Below are positions 8,924 through 19,158 of a stretch of 64,000 nucleotides of DNA, in pieces (within the stretch, counting starts at the first letter, position 1; each line of letters starts with the position of its first letter). The translations under genes were made by a program, and so were the position numbers. The notes beneath the pieces are model-generated. The model was not told the DNA's origin. It searched no databases and saw nothing but the letters and a program-made list of their open reading frames with translations. Origin of the DNA: Caenimonas sedimenti (GTDB taxonomy: Bacteria; Pseudomonadota; Gammaproteobacteria; Burkholderiales; Burkholderiaceae_C). The stretch lies in contig NZ_VOBQ01000012.1 in NCBI RefSeq assembly GCF_007833165.1, positions 222,324 through 286,323 of the forward strand, written 5' to 3'.

Positions 8924-11395
8924 ATGCCTTCTGATTCCCCCAACGGCGCTGCCGGCCCGACCCGGCCCTTGCCTGCCTGGCAACGCTTCCTGCTGCGGGC
9001 ATTCGCCTGGCTGTTCGGCCTGGCGCTCGCCGGCGTGGCGACCGTGGTCACGGTCGCGGGCGTGGCGCTCGCGGTGGCCTACCCCAACCTGCCCGACATC
9101 TCGGACCTCTCGGATTACCGCCCCAAGCTGCCGCTGCGGGTGTACTCCAGCGAAGGCATCCTGATCGGTGAGTTCGGGGAGGAGCGCCGCAATCTCACTC
9201 CCATCGCCCAGATCCCCAAGGTCATGAAGGATGCCGTCCTCGCCATCGAGGATGCGCGCTTCTATTCGCACGGAGGGGTCGACTACCGCGGCCTGATGCG
9301 CGCCGCCCTCGCCAACATGGGCCGGGCCAAGAGCCAGGGGGCCTCCACCATCACCATGCAGGTGGCGCGAAATGTTTATCTGTCTTCCGAGAAAACGTTC
9401 ACACGCAAGCTCTACGAGGTCCTGCTCACTTTCAAGCTGGAACACCAGCTTTCCAAGGACCAGATCCTCGAGATCTACATGAACCAGATCTTCCTGGGCA
9501 ACCGCGCCTACGGGTTCGCGGCCGCCTCGGAAGCGTATTTCGGCAAACCCATGAAGGAACTCACGGTCGCCGAGGCCGCCATGCTGGCCGGGCTGCCGAA
9601 GGCGCCGTCCGCTTACAACCCGATCAGCAACCCGACCCGCGCGCGTTCCCGCCAGCTTCACATCATCGAACGGATGCACGAAAACGGTTTCATCACGGCC
9701 GAGGAGGCTGATGTAGCCAAAAAGCAGGAGCTGCGCATCCGCACCGGCCTGCCCGTCCTCAGCGTCCGGGCCGAGTACGTGGCCGAAACCGTCCGCCAGC
9801 TGGTCTATGCGCAGTACGGCGACGAGGCCTACACCCGCGGCCTGAACGTCTTCACCACGGTCAAGTCCGCGGAACAGGAGGCGGCTTACAAGGCGCTGCG
9901 CAAGGGGATCATGGATTACGAGAAGCGCCAGATCTACCGCGGGCCGGAGCGCTACGTCGAATTGCCGGCGGAACCCAAGGAGCTCGAGGAAGCCATCGAC
10001 GACGCGCTGACGGAGCACCCCGACAACGGCGACGTGATGGCGGCCGTGGTGCTGGAGGCCGGCCCCAAGAAGATCGTCGCGGTGCGGCTCAACGCCGAGC
10101 GCGTGGAGATCACGGGCGAAGGCCTGCGGGCCGCCCAGTCCGGCCTGAACGACAAGGCGCCGCCCAAGATCAAGATCCGCCGCGGCGCCATCGTCCGCGT
10201 CATGAAGACGCCCAAGGACACCTGGGAGATCACGCAGCTGCCGGAAGTCGAGGGCGCGTTCATCGCGATCGATCCGCGCGACGGCGCCGTGCACGCCATG
10301 GTGGGCGGCTTCGACTTCAACAAGAACAAGTTCAACCACGCGACGCAGGCCTGGCGCCAGCCGGGCTCGTCGTTCAAGCCTTTCATCTACTCCGCCGCCC
10401 TGGAAAAAGGCTTCACGCCCTCCACCGTGGTGAACGATGCCCCCCTGTTCTTCGACGCCGGGGTCACCGGCGGCCAGCCCTGGGAGCCCAAGAACTACGA
10501 CGGCAAGTTCGAAGGGCCGATGCCGCTGCACACCGCCCTGGCCAAGTCGAAGAACATGGTGTCCATCCGCGTGCTGCAGGCCGTCGGCACCCAGAGCGCG
10601 CAGCAGTGGGTCTCGAAATTCGGCTTCGACGCCGACAAGCACCCGGCCTACCTGACCATGGCGCTGGGCGCCGGCTCGGTGACGCCGCTGCAGATGGCGA
10701 TGGCCTATTCGGTGTTCGCCAACGGCGGCTACCGCGTGAATCCCTGGCTGATCACCAAGATCACCGACCAGAAGGGCAAGGCGCTGGTGGAAAGCCAGCC
10801 GCCGCTGCCGAACGAGTCGGTCCGTGCGATCGATGCGCGCAACGCCTTCATCATGAACCGGCTGCTGCAGGAGATCGCGCGCTCCGGCACGGCCGCGCGC
10901 GCCCAGGCCACGCTGAAGCGGACCGACCTGTACGGCAAGACCGGCACGACCAACGACTCCATCGACACCTGGTTCGCCGGCTTCCACCCGACGCTGACCG
11001 CGGTCGTCTGGATGGGCTACGACACGCCGCGTTCGCTGGGCGACCGGGAGACCGGCGGCGGCCTGAGCCTGCCCGTGTGGATCTCCTTCATGGCGGAAGC
11101 GCTGAAGGGCGTGCCGGTGATGGAGGCTTCCGCGCCCGAGGGCGTCGTCAATGTCGGGGGCGAGTGGTACTACACGGAATACGCACGGGGCGGCGGTGTC
11201 GGCAACCTCGGCGTGGACAACGGCGCCAGCCAGGAGCCCGCCGGCGCGGCGCCACCCCGGGCCGGCGGCCCCTCTGGCGAGGGAACGCCGGGCGTCCCCG
11301 GCGACCGCAGCCTGATGAACTCGGACGGCCAGCCGCCGCGGCCCGCCCCGTCGGGCGACGAGCGGCGCAGCATCCTCGACCTGTTCCGGAACTAG
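8924..11395 (+). CDS. mrcA: Penicillin-binding protein 1A (class A)
   Basis: Bifunctional peptidoglycan synthase: glycosyltransferase plus DD-transpeptidase, anchored in the inner membrane. It has 823 residues with one membrane helix (about 25-50), a GT51 domain with [12 protein letters not shown] (catalytic Glu near residue 108) and [11 protein letters not shown], and a transpeptidase domain with active-site SSFK (Ser near 482), SKN near 540 and KTGTTN near 672. The C-terminal 60 residues are Gly/Pro rich and probably disordered. Divergent from pilM as in Pseudomonas and related bacteria. Its TAG stop shares the palindrome CTAG with the stop of the convergent cyaY. Confidence 0.97.
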   Translation: MPSDSPNGAAGPTRPLPAWQRFLLRAFAWLFGLALAGVATVVTVAGVALAVAYPNLPDISDLSDYRPKLPLRVYSSEGILIGEFGEERRNLTPIAQIPKVMKDAVLAIEDARFYSHGGVDYRGLMRAALANMGRAKSQGASTITMQVARNVYLSSEKTFTRKLYEVLLTFKLEHQLSKDQILEIYMNQIFLGNRAYGFAAASEAYFGKPMKELTVAEAAMLAGLPKAPSAYNPISNPTRARSRQLHIIERMHENGFITAEEADVAKKQELRIRTGLPVLSVRAEYVAETVRQLVYAQYGDEAYTRGLNVFTTVKSAEQEAAYKALRKGIMDYEKRQIYRGPERYVELPAEPKELEEAIDDALTEHPDNGDVMAAVVLEAGPKKIVAVRLNAERVEITGEGLRAAQSGLNDKAPPKIKIRRGAIVRVMKTPKDTWEITQLPEVEGAFIAIDPRDGAVHAMVGGFDFNKNKFNHATQAWRQPGSSFKPFIYSAALEKGFTPSTVVNDAPLFFDAGVTGGQPWEPKNYDGKFEGPMPLHTALAKSKNMVSIRVLQAVGTQSAQQWVSKFGFDADKHPAYLTMALGAGSVTPLQMAMAYSVFANGGYRVNPWLITKITDQKGKALVESQPPLPNESVRAIDARNAFIMNRLLQEIARSGTAARAQATLKRTDLYGKTGTTNDSIDTWFAGFHPTLTAVVWMGYDTPRSLGDRETGGGLSLPVWISFMAEALKGVPVMEASAPEGVVNVGGEWYYTEYARGGGVGNLGVDNGASQEPAGAAPPRAGGPSGEGTPGVPGDRSLMNSDGQPPRPAPSGDERRSILDLFRN

Positions 11396-11721
11396 GGGCT
11401 GAACAGCAGCGGCTCGCCGGCCTGCTGGCTGGCGTAGCGGCTCAGGTCGGCGAAGAACTCGCCCTCTCCCTTGGTGTCTTTCCAGCGCGTGCCGTCGAAG
11501 CGGTAGTGGAAACCGCCGGCCCGCGTGGCGAGCCAGACTTCCTGCAGCGGCTTCTGCAGGTTGATGACGATCTGGCTGCGGTCCTGAAACACCAGCGTGA
11601 TCATGCCGCCGACCCGCTGGTTGTCGATGTCGGCGTCGGTGGCTTCATTGATCCGGTCGCAGCAGGCTTCGACGCTCGCGAGCAAGGCCTCGGCCCGGTC
11701 CATGTACTCGAGGTCGGTCAT
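11392..11721 (-). CDS. cyaY: Iron-sulfur assembly regulator CyaY (frataxin)
   Basis: Bacterial frataxin; binds iron and IscS and tunes Fe-S cluster assembly in the cytoplasm. It has 109 residues, normal length, with an acidic first helix ([17 protein letters not shown]), the beta sheet core ending in a Trp-containing segment ([15 protein letters not shown]) and [15 protein letters not shown]. Convergent with mrcA, overlapping by 4 bases, and divergent from lptM with only 10 bases between starts, so its promoter must lie inside or beyond lptM. Confidence 0.93.
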   Translation of the reverse strand: MTDLEYMDRAEALLASVEACCDRINEATDADIDNQRVGGMITLVFQDRSQIVINLQKPLQEVWLATRAGGFHYRFDGTRWKDTKGEGEFFADLSRYASQQAGEPLLFSP

Positions 11722-11731
11722 ACAATTCCGG

Positions 11732-11944
11732 ATGCTCCGTGTTTTCCCTATTCTAGTCAGCGCCGCCCTGCTGGCGGCCTGCGGCCAGAAGGGTCCGCTC
11801 TACATGCCCACCAGCCCCGCGGCCCGCCCCGCCCCCGCAGCCACCGAAACGCTGGCGCCTTCCACCTCGGTTTCCTCGCCCGCGCTGCAGCCGGCCTCGG
11901 CGCCACCCGCCACCGGCACGGCTTCGCCCGTGCGCACGCCATGA
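11732..11944 (+). CDS. lptM: LPS translocon maturation lipoprotein LptM (YifL-like)
   Basis: Small lipoprotein of 70 residues: signal peptide, lipobox LAAC at about residues 14-17, and the family signature [10 protein letters not shown] directly after it. The rest is a low-complexity Pro/Ala/Ser tail. In E. coli the homologue YifL/LptM helps oxidative maturation of the LptD-LptE complex; that function is transferred by family. It sits directly before lysA with a 4-base ATGA overlap, the arrangement seen widely in proteobacteria (cyaY-lptM-lysA/dapF). Confidence 0.88.
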   Translation: MLRVFPILVSAALLAACGQKGPLYMPTSPAARPAPAATETLAPSTSVSSPALQPASAPPATGTASPVRTP

Positions 11945-13218
11945 GTGCCGCGCCGTTGCCGGGTAGCCCCCAGGTGGCGTACCAGGACGACGCCTTGCAG
12001 GTGGAAGGGGTCGCGCTGGCGGACCTCGCGCGCCGGCACGGGACGCCGCTCTTCGTCTATTCCAAGGCCTCGATGCTGGAGGCGCTGGCCGCCTATCAGC
12101 GCGGATTCGCCGGCCGCAAGGTGAAGATCTGCTACGCGCTCAAGGCCAACTCGTCGCTGGCCATCCTGCAGACCTTCGCGCGCGCGGGCTGCGGCTTCGA
12201 CATCGTTTCCGGGGGCGAACTGGAACGCGTGCTGGCCGTCGGTGTGCGCGGCGCCGACATCATCTTTTCCGGCGTCGGCAAGACCCGGGCCGAGATGCGG
12301 CGCGCACTGGAAGCCGGTATCGGTTGCTTCAACGTGGAGAGCGAAGCCGAACTGGAAGTGCTGAGCGAAGTCGCCAGCGCCGCCGGGAAGACGGCGGCCA
12401 TCAGTCTGCGCGTCAACCCGAACGTCGACCCGAAGACGCACCCCTACATCTCCACGGGCCTGAAGGGCAACAAGTTCGGCATCGCGCACGAGCGCGCGCT
12501 GGAGGTCTACCGGCGCGCACGCGAATTGCCAGGGTTGCGGGTGGCCGGCATCGACTGCCACATCGGTTCGCAGATCACCGAGGTCGCGCCTTATCTCGAT
12601 GCGATGGATCGCATCCTGGACCTGGTGGCGCAGATCGAGGCTGCCGGCATGCCGCTGGCCCATATCGACTTCGGCGGCGGCCTGGGCATCTCGTACAACG
12701 GCGAACAGCCGCCCGCCGCCGATGCGCTCTGGCAGCAGCTGTTGGCCCGGCTCGACGCCCGTGGCTACGGCGAACGCCAGTTCATGATCGAGCCGGGGCG
12801 GTCCCTGGTCGGCAACGCCGGGGTCTGCGTCTCCGAAGTGCTCTACCTGAAGCCCGGCGAGGCCAAGAACTTCTGCGTGATCGACGCGGCGATGAACGAC
12901 CTGCCGCGGCCGGCGATGTACCAGGCCTTCCACGCGATCGTGCCGGTGGCGCGCGGCGGCGGCGAACCGGCCCACTACGACGTGGTGGGCCCGGTGTGCG
13001 AAAGCGGCGACTGGATCGGCCGCGACCGCAGCCTCGCGGTCCGGCCCGGGGACTTGCTGGCGGTGCTGTCGGCGGGCGCCTATTGCATGAGCATGGCCAG
13101 CAACTACAACACGCGCGGGCGCGCGGCCGAGGTGCTGGTGGACGGCGGCGAAAGCTTCCTGATCCGGGAACGCGAAGACGTCGCCGATCAGCTGCGCAAG
13201 GAAAAGCTGCTGCCCTGA
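11941..13218 (+). CDS. lysA: Diaminopimelate decarboxylase
   Basis: PLP-dependent fold-III enzyme making L-lysine from meso-diaminopimelate, the last step of lysine synthesis. It has 425 residues. Visible motifs: KICYALKANSS with the PLP-binding Lys near residue 63, the glycine loop GGGLGI near 242, EPGRSLVGNAG near 282, and the C-terminal GPVCESGDW block with the active-site Cys. Its ATG overlaps the lptM stop. The last 31 bases overlap the convergent msrQ. Confidence 0.97.
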   Translation: MSAAPLPGSPQVAYQDDALQVEGVALADLARRHGTPLFVYSKASMLEALAAYQRGFAGRKVKICYALKANSSLAILQTFARAGCGFDIVSGGELERVLAVGVRGADIIFSGVGKTRAEMRRALEAGIGCFNVESEAELEVLSEVASAAGKTAAISLRVNPNVDPKTHPYISTGLKGNKFGIAHERALEVYRRARELPGLRVAGIDCHIGSQITEVAPYLDAMDRILDLVAQIEAAGMPLAHIDFGGGLGISYNGEQPPAADALWQQLLARLDARGYGERQFMIEPGRSLVGNAGVCVSEVLYLKPGEAKNFCVIDAAMNDLPRPAMYQAFHAIVPVARGGGEPAHYDVVGPVCESGDWIGRDRSLAVRPGDLLAVLSAGAYCMSMASNYNTRGRAAEVLVDGGESFLIREREDVADQLRKEKLLP

Positions 13219-13829
13219 GCACCTTTGCGCTTGCGCAGGAACTGCTGCAAGCGCCATCCCAGCAGCACGGCGAGGATGACCGCATAGATCGCCACCTCGG
13301 CAAAGTCGTTCTTGCCCGAGCGCATCCAGAAGAAGTGCAGGATGCCGAGCCCGGCGATCACGTAGACCAGCTTGTGCAAGGCCTGCCAGCGCTTCGCGCC
13401 CATGGCCTTGACCGCCCGATTGAACGACGTGGCGGCCAGTGGCGTCAGCAGCACGAAGCCCGCGAACCCCACCAGGATGAAGGGCCGCTTGGCGATGTCC
13501 TTGGCGATGTCGGCGACGTCGAAGCCCATGTCGAACCAGCTGTAGCTGAGCAGGTGCAGCACGACATAGAAGTAGACGAACAGGCCGAGCATGCGGCGAA
13601 AGCGCGCGAGCGGCGGCAGCCCGGCCATCACCCGCAGCGGCGTGACGGCCAGCGTGATGCAGAGGAAGCGCAGCGTCCAGTCGCCGGTGGAACGAATCAG
13701 GTATTCCGCAGGATTGGCACCCAGCTGGTTGGCCAACGCGCCATAGAACAGCCAGGCGAACGGCAGCAGGCACAGCACGAACAGCACCGGCTTGGCTGCC
13801 GGATGCAGCAAGGCGCGCGCGAAAGACAT
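13188..13829 (-). CDS. msrQ: MsrPQ haem-binding membrane subunit MsrQ
   Basis: Integral membrane b-type cytochrome that passes electrons from the quinone pool or flavin reductase to MsrP in the periplasm. It has 213 residues with six predicted membrane helices, RSTGDWTLRFL and conserved His residues in FYVVLHLLSY and ALHKLVYV that fit haem ligation in the ferric-reductase-like family. It starts one base after the msrP stop, so the two are cotranslated. Its 3' end overlaps lysA by 31 bases tail to tail. Confidence 0.94.
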   Translation of the reverse strand: MSFARALLHPAAKPVLFVLCLLPFAWLFYGALANQLGANPAEYLIRSTGDWTLRFLCITLAVTPLRVMAGLPPLARFRRMLGLFVYFYVVLHLLSYSWFDMGFDVADIAKDIAKRPFILVGFAGFVLLTPLAATSFNRAVKAMGAKRWQALHKLVYVIAGLGILHFFWMRSGKNDFAEVAIYAVILAVLLGWRLQQFLRKRKGAQGSSFSLRS

Positions 13830-13830
13830 T

Positions 13831-14829
13831 TCAGTAGTTCTTCTTCAGGTCCATGCCCGCGTAGAGCTGCCCGACCTGCGCCTCGTAGCCGTTGAACATC
13901 AACGTCTTGCGCTTCTTGGCGAACAGGCCGTCCTCGCCGATGCGGCGTTCGGTCGCCTGGCTCCAGCGCGGATGGTCCACCTCGGGATTGACGTTCGAAT
14001 AGAAGCCGTACTCGTTGGCCGCCGCCTTGTTCCAGGCGGTCTTCGGTTCCTTGTCGGTGAAGCGGATGCGGACGATCGACTTGCCGCTCTTGAAGCCGTA
14101 CTTCCAGGGCACCACCAGGCGCACCGGCGCGCCGTTCTGGTTGGGCAACACCTCGCCGTACATGCCGAACGTGAGCAGCGCCAGCGGGTGCATCGCCTCA
14201 TCGAGCCGCAGCGCCTCGACGTACGGCCAATCGAGCACGCGTGAGCCGACATAAGGCATGGTCTTGGGGTCGGCCTGCGTGATGAACTCCACGTACTTGG
14301 CGCTGCCCAGGGGTTCGACCTTCTCCACCAGCTTCGAGACCGGATAACCGACCCACGGAACAACCATCGACCAGCCTTCGACACAGCGCAGGCGGTAGAT
14401 GCGCTCCTCCTGCGCGCTCAGCTTCAGCAGATCCTCGATGCCGTACTTGCCCGGCTTCTTCACCATGCCATCGACTTCCACCGTCCAGGGCGTCGTCTTG
14501 AGCGTGTGGGCGTTCTTCGCGGGGTCGGACTTGTCGGTGCCGAACTCGTAGAAATTGTTGTAGGTCGAGGCGTCCTTGTAGTCGGTGATCTTTTCCATGG
14601 TCACCGCACCGGCCGCCGTCGAACGCGTGGACTTCAGGGCGGCGTGCTTGCCCGGCGGCGCCACCTGCTGCGCCAGTGCCTGGCGCCCCGCCCATGCCGC
14701 CAGGCCCGCGCCTGCCACGCCGGACGCCATGAGCTTCAGCAGGCGGCGGCGATCCTGGTAGACGCCGAAGGGCGTGATTTCGCTGGGAACGGGATGTTGG
14801 AACCCGTCGCGGCCGGTCTTGATCAGCAT
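13831..14829 (-). CDS. msrP: Periplasmic methionine sulfoxide reductase MsrP, molybdopterin subunit
   Basis: Repairs oxidised methionines of envelope proteins using a Mo-molybdopterin cofactor. It has 332 residues; an N-terminal twin-arginine signal ([11 protein letters not shown], about residues 27-37) is followed by an AWAGRQALA export region, so it is folded before Tat export. The Mo-coordinating Cys lies in [10 protein letters not shown] near residue 150, and the sulfite-oxidase fold motif WKYGFKS appears near 240. A clear AGGAG precedes the ATG at 14829. Operon with msrQ. Confidence 0.96.
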   Translation of the reverse strand: MLIKTGRDGFQHPVPSEITPFGVYQDRRRLLKLMASGVAGAGLAAWAGRQALAQQVAPPGKHAALKSTRSTAAGAVTMEKITDYKDASTYNNFYEFGTDKSDPAKNAHTLKTTPWTVEVDGMVKKPGKYGIEDLLKLSAQEERIYRLRCVEGWSMVVPWVGYPVSKLVEKVEPLGSAKYVEFITQADPKTMPYVGSRVLDWPYVEALRLDEAMHPLALLTFGMYGEVLPNQNGAPVRLVVPWKYGFKSGKSIVRIRFTDKEPKTAWNKAAANEYGFYSNVNPEVDHPRWSQATERRIGEDGLFAKKRKTLMFNGYEAQVGQLYAGMDLKKNY

Positions 14830-14849
14830 GGCGTCTCCTGGAATGCTTG

Positions 14850-14867
14850 GCGTATGTCTCTATACGC
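14850..14867 (-). promoter_or_regulatory. Inverted repeat upstream of msrPQ
   Basis: GCGTAT and ATACGC, separated by 6 bases, form a perfect inverted repeat 21 bases before the msrP ATG. It could be an operator, or form part of a promoter (TATAGA lies inside it on the minus strand). No known regulator is assigned. Confidence 0.3.
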
Positions 14868-14911
14868 AGCGCATTCTTACAAGGATTCGCCCGCCCCGTC
14901 CAACTCCGCGA

Positions 14912-16243
14912 TCACAGTTCGCCGTAGCTGTGGAGTCCCGACAAGAACATGTTCACGCCCAGGAAGGCAAAGGTGGTCACCGCCAGCCCCACCAGGGCCC
15001 ACCACGCGGACACCGTGCCGCGGAGGCCCTTCATCAGCCGCATGTGCAGCCAGGCCGCGTAGTTCAGCCAGACGATGAGGGCCCAGGTTTCCTTCGGGTC
15101 CCAGCTCCAGTATCCGCCCCAGGCTTCGGCAGCCCACAGCGCGCCGAGGACCGTGGCGATGGTGAAGAAGGCGAAGCCGACGGCGATGGACTTGTACATC
15201 ACGTCATCGAGGATCTCGAACGAGGGCAGCCGGCTCGCGATGTGCCGGCGGCCCCAGAGGATGCCGCCGACGATCAGCGCGGAGATGCCGAAATACACCG
15301 CCCAATAGCTGCCGGCGCCGGAGACCGACTTGCGGAACACCACCGGCTCGAAGCAGAGCACCACGCCCAGCAGCCACAGGGGCGCGAGCTTGTACCAGCG
15401 CGTCTCGGTGGCCTGCTGCTTGATCAGGTAGGCGAAAGCCACCATGGCCGAGAGCGCGAAGGTGCCGTAGCCGATGAAGTTGGCGGGCACGTGCAGCTTC
15501 ATCCACCAGCTCTTGAGGGCCGGTACCAGCGGCTGGATCTCGTGCGCTTCGCGAACGACCGTGTACCAGAGCAGGAAGCCGACCGCGGCGCTCACCACCA
15601 GCATGACGAAGGCGCCGAGCGAACGCGTCTGGTACTGGTCCTCGAAGTACAGGTAGAAGGCCGTCGTCATCCAGCAGAACAGGACGAACACCTCGTACAG
15701 GTTGCTCACGGGAATGTGGCCGATGTCCGGGCCGAGCAGGTAGCTCTCGTACCAGCGCACCATCGTGCCCACCAGCGCCATGCCCACGGCCACCCAGGCC
15801 AGACGCGAGGCGATGGACTCCATGGCGGCGCTCTGGCCACGCGAGACCATGCCGATCCAGTAGAACAGCGTGCTCATGAAGAACAGCACGCTCATCCAGA
15901 GGATGGCGGACTGGCTGGAGAGGAAGTACTTGAGCCAGAAGACGGTATCGGCGCGGGCCAGGCTGCCCTGGTAGGAGGCGATGGCCAGCAGCGAGAAGCC
16001 GGCGACGACCAGCATCAGCACGCGCAGCGGCCGCCAGAACCAGGCGAGCCAGATGGCCGCGGGCACGGTGCCGAGCAGGATGCCCTTCTCGTAGACATCC
16101 ATGTGCTGGGCGTACTGCGTGAACGCGTAGGCGCCTCCGGCCACGACCAGCAGCGCAAACACCCAGTCGAAAGGACTGCGCTTCGCGAAAAAGCCTTCGT
16201 GCAGTGTCAGCGTGTGGGTCGCGGTGGTGGTCGCCGTGTTCAT
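14912..16243 (-). CDS. ccsA: Cytochrome c biogenesis protein CcsA (CcsB/ResC type, haem handling)
   Basis: Together with ResB forms the System II machine that delivers haem across the inner membrane and attaches it to CXXCH motifs of apocytochromes. It has 443 residues with many membrane helices and the tryptophan-rich WWD domain AAEAWGGYWSWDPKETWA near residue 380, flanked by conserved His residues (KLHVPANF, AAWLHMRL). Its start overlaps the resB stop. The neighbouring dihaem cytochrome fits this role. Downstream is the separate msrPQ operon. Confidence 0.95.
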   Translation of the reverse strand: MNTATTTATHTLTLHEGFFAKRSPFDWVFALLVVAGGAYAFTQYAQHMDVYEKGILLGTVPAAIWLAWFWRPLRVLMLVVAGFSLLAIASYQGSLARADTVFWLKYFLSSQSAILWMSVLFFMSTLFYWIGMVSRGQSAAMESIASRLAWVAVGMALVGTMVRWYESYLLGPDIGHIPVSNLYEVFVLFCWMTTAFYLYFEDQYQTRSLGAFVMLVVSAAVGFLLWYTVVREAHEIQPLVPALKSWWMKLHVPANFIGYGTFALSAMVAFAYLIKQQATETRWYKLAPLWLLGVVLCFEPVVFRKSVSGAGSYWAVYFGISALIVGGILWGRRHIASRLPSFEILDDVMYKSIAVGFAFFTIATVLGALWAAEAWGGYWSWDPKETWALIVWLNYAAWLHMRLMKGLRGTVSAWWALVGLAVTTFAFLGVNMFLSGLHSYGEL

Positions 16244-18354
16244 GATTTGGCCTCGAGCAAATGGTGGCGCAGGCGTTCGAATTCGCGGTCGACGTCCAGC
16301 AGCTTGCGGTTGCTGGAAAGCGCCATGCGGGCTTGCGAGCCGTCGTCACGTGGGCTCAGCCAGACCCAGATGCGGCGCTCCCGGATGTAGAGCATCGCAA
16401 AAACACCCAGGATCAGCAAGGCGCAGCCCAGGTAGACGATGGCCCGGCCCGGCGAGCGCGTCACCTGGAACACGCTGGCCTGCACCTGCTTGAAGTCCTG
16501 CAGCTGGAAGGCCATGGGCGCCGGGTAGGCATGCACGTCGCTCAGCGCCAGCACGGCCTGGTTCATGAAGGCCTGCGTCTTGGCGTCGCGCTCGAGCGGC
16601 GGCAGGCCGTCGCGCTTGCGGGCAAGCTGCGCCAGCTCGAACAGCGTGCCGTTCAGGATCCGCACCAGCACCTCGCCGGCGCGCGCGCGCTCGCCTTCCG
16701 GCACGTTGGCCTCCAGGAACTCCGACACCGCCTGCAGCCCGCCGGGGCTGCGCCCGCTGGGGCCGGGCTCGGCCGCCGCGAAGAGCGCCAGGGCGCGTGC
16801 CGTGGAAGCCGCGAGCTGCTCGGCGAGCTCGGGGCGCGCGTTGTCCGTTGCCTGCCGGGCATAGCTGCGCACCGCCTGCTCGCGCAGCGCCGGGTCGGCG
16901 AGCGCGGCGCGCAGCCGCAGGAAGCCGTCCATGTTGCCCTGCTCGTCGGCGGGCAGGCGCAGGTAACGGAACGATTCCGCCGGCGTGTCGCGCATCCCGA
17001 GCAGGAAGACAGCCACGCCATCGCCGAGGTCCATCGGCAGCATGTAGTTGTGGAATTCGCGGGCCTGGCCGGCGGCGTCACGCAGCTTGTAGGTGATGCT
17101 GGGGCCGACGTTGCGCAGCGTCTTCTTCGTTGTCGTCTTGTTCGCCGCGCCGAGGCGCTCGTCGATGGACGCGCGCAGGTCGACCTTGCGCGGATCCACC
17201 GCGGTGTCCGTGGCGCCCAGGTTCTCGACGTTGATCACCCGGAGGCCGGTGTATTCGAGCGTCAGCTTGTCGGCTTCGGTCGCCTGGCCCCGGGTGAGCT
17301 GGGTGCTGGCGCCGATGGCACCTTCGACTTCGAAGGCCTTGACGCTGCCGTTCAGCGGCACCGACTTCAGCTTCACCGTGGAGCCGCCGTCGTCGAAGCT
17401 GGATTGGTAGATCTCGATGCCCCGGTGCCGCGCGGGATGATTGACCTCGACGCGCGCCGGGATCTTCTCGCCGGTCTCGCGGTCGTGGATGACGATCTCG
17501 CTGGCAAACAGCTTCGGCATGCCGGTCGAGTAGTACTCGACGATGAACTTCTTCAGCTCGATGGAGAACGGCAGTTCCTGCAGCAGGATGCCGTCGGACT
17601 GGTTCAGGATGGCGGTGCCGGACTGCGTGCCTTCCGCCACCAGCAGGTTGCCGCGGAAGGTGGGGTTGGTCGCGGGCAGGCGGTGCTGCGGCGGCACGTC
17701 GGCGATCATCCCGCCGCCCGCGAACGGCTGCTTGCCGCCGAACAGCATCTGGGCGCGCACGATCAGGTCGCCGTCCAGCAGGCCGCCCAGGCACACCAGC
17801 ACGATGGCGCTGTGGGCGGCCAGGTAACCGATCTTGTTCATGCTGCCGGCCTTGGCCGCCACCATCCAGCCGGTTTCGCCACGCTGCTGCAGCCGGACTT
17901 TCCAGCCGGCCTGCGCCAGCACCGCGCCGATGCGGCGGGCTTCGGCCTCGGGCGCCCGCGCCAGCGTGGCCTCCGCCCGGTGGTGGAAGGCCGCCAGGCT
18001 CTGCTCGCGCATGTTTTCCTTGTAGGCCTTCAGGTCCACCAGGATCTTGGGTGCATTGCGCGCGATGCACAGGGACGTGCTGGCGACCAGAAAGGCCAGG
18101 ATCAGCAGGAACCACCAGGCGCTGTACACCGCGTTCAGCTTGATCGCGAAGAACACTTCCGACCAGAACGGGCCGAACTGGTTGACGTAGTTGTTCACCG
18201 GTTCGTGCTGCTTCAGCACGGTGCCGATCACGGAGGCGATGCAGATCACCGTGAGCAGCGAGATCGAGAACCGCATCGACGACACCAGCTCCAGCACCTG
18301 GCGCGAGGCGCGGTGGTTGCTGGCGGGGGCGAGGGCCTCGGTGCTGGCGGTCAC
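16240..18354 (-). CDS. resB: Cytochrome c biogenesis protein ResB (Ccs1)
   Basis: Binds apocytochrome c and works with CcsA in System II haem ligation. It has 704 residues: a cytoplasmic start, three membrane helices in the first 210 residues (SLLTVICIASVIG, WWFLLILAFLVAS, AHSAIVLVCLGGLL), a large periplasmic domain, and a last helix near residue 640 (IVYLGCALLILGVFAM). Length and topology match betaproteobacterial ResB. Coupled to ccsA by 4-base overlap. Confidence 0.95.
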   Translation of the reverse strand: MTASTEALAPASNHRASRQVLELVSSMRFSISLLTVICIASVIGTVLKQHEPVNNYVNQFGPFWSEVFFAIKLNAVYSAWWFLLILAFLVASTSLCIARNAPKILVDLKAYKENMREQSLAAFHHRAEATLARAPEAEARRIGAVLAQAGWKVRLQQRGETGWMVAAKAGSMNKIGYLAAHSAIVLVCLGGLLDGDLIVRAQMLFGGKQPFAGGGMIADVPPQHRLPATNPTFRGNLLVAEGTQSGTAILNQSDGILLQELPFSIELKKFIVEYYSTGMPKLFASEIVIHDRETGEKIPARVEVNHPARHRGIEIYQSSFDDGGSTVKLKSVPLNGSVKAFEVEGAIGASTQLTRGQATEADKLTLEYTGLRVINVENLGATDTAVDPRKVDLRASIDERLGAANKTTTKKTLRNVGPSITYKLRDAAGQAREFHNYMLPMDLGDGVAVFLLGMRDTPAESFRYLRLPADEQGNMDGFLRLRAALADPALREQAVRSYARQATDNARPELAEQLAASTARALALFAAAEPGPSGRSPGGLQAVSEFLEANVPEGERARAGEVLVRILNGTLFELAQLARKRDGLPPLERDAKTQAFMNQAVLALSDVHAYPAPMAFQLQDFKQVQASVFQVTRSPGRAIVYLGCALLILGVFAMLYIRERRIWVWLSPRDDGSQARMALSSNRKLLDVDREFERLRHHLLEAKS

Positions 18355-18380
18355 GGGTCGGGGTGCGAAGGGGAGGAAGT

Positions 18381-18414
18381 AAAAAGGCGGGCCCTCCTGC
18401 GAGGCGCCCGCCTT
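18381..18414 (-). terminator. Rho-independent terminator after the cytochrome gene
   Basis: On the minus strand a perfect 9-bp stem (AAGGCGGGC / GCCCGCCTT) with a 13-base loop is followed by a T-run. It lies 37 bases past the cytochrome stop and before resB, suggesting that the cytochrome gene is transcribed separately from resB-ccsA. Confidence 0.75.
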
Positions 18415-18450
18415 GTTTGGTGTCTGGGTCCGGCGGTTAGTTCAAGAGTT

Positions 18451-19158
18451 TCAGCGCAGACCGGCGACGTAGTCGGCCACGGCGCGGATTTCACGGTCGT
18501 TCAACTTGCGGGCGACCTGCGTCATCTGCAGGCTGTTCTTGCGGGCGCCATCGCGGAAAGCGGTCAGCTGGCCGGCCGTGTAGTCGGCATGCTGGCCGCC
18601 CAGGCGGGGGTACTGCGCCGGGATGCCGGCGCCGTTCGGGCTGTGGCAGCCCGCGCAGGCGGCGACCTGCCGCTCGGCGATGCCGCCGCGGTAGATGCGC
18701 TCGCCCATGGCGACCAGTTCCTTGTCCCGCGCGAAACCGGCCTTGGACTTCCTCGAACCCAGGAAGGCCGAGATGTTCTTCATGTCCGCGTCGGTCAGCT
18801 GCGCGGCGAAGCCCTGCATGATGGGGCTCGGTCGCTTGCCGCTCTTGAATTCCTGCAGCTGCTTGACCAGGTAGTCGGGGTGCTGCTGCGCGATCTTGGG
18901 GTTGGCCGGCGTGCCGGAGTTGCCGTCCGCGCCATGGCAGGCCGCGCAGGTCGCGGTGTACTTGGCTTCGCCGGCGGCGAGGTCGACCTTGGCCACCGGG
19001 GCGGGCGCGGCGGGAGCTGCAGCACCTGCGGCCGCGGGCGGGGCCGAAGCGGCGGGAGCGGCGGCAGCTGCAGCCGGTGCGGCAGCCTGCTGGGCCGCGG
19101 ACGGGAGCGCAAGGACGGCCAGCGCGGCGGCCAGCAGCAGGGTAGCGGGCGACTTCAT
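18451..19158 (-). CDS. Dihaem cytochrome c (cytochrome c4-like)
   Basis: Periplasmic electron carrier, probably between the bc1 complex and terminal oxidases. It has 235 residues: signal peptide ending at about PSAAQQ, a 40-residue Ala/Pro linker, then two class I cytochrome modules with CAACH (near residue 80) and CAGCH (near 175) and Met ligands in IMQGFA and SLQMTQ. The start chosen is the ATG at 19158, which begins a standard signal peptide; a TTG nine codons upstream is possible but gives no benefit. Divergent from engB. Neighbours resB/ccsA would attach its haems. Confidence 0.92.
   Translation of the reverse strand: MKSPATLLLAAALAVLALPSAAQQAAAPAAAAAAPAASAPPAAAGAAAPAAPAPVAKVDLAAGEAKYTATCAACHGADGNSGTPANPKIAQQHPDYLVKQLQEFKSGKRPSPIMQGFAAQLTDADMKNISAFLGSRKSKAGFARDKELVAMGERIYRGGIAERQVAACAGCHSPNGAGIPAQYPRLGGQHADYTAGQLTAFRDGARKNSLQMTQVARKLNDREIRAVADYVAGLR

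Noticed and set aside
8912..10987. Long minus-strand open frame across mrcA
   Set aside because: Antisense shadow of a securely identified PBP1a; no motif.
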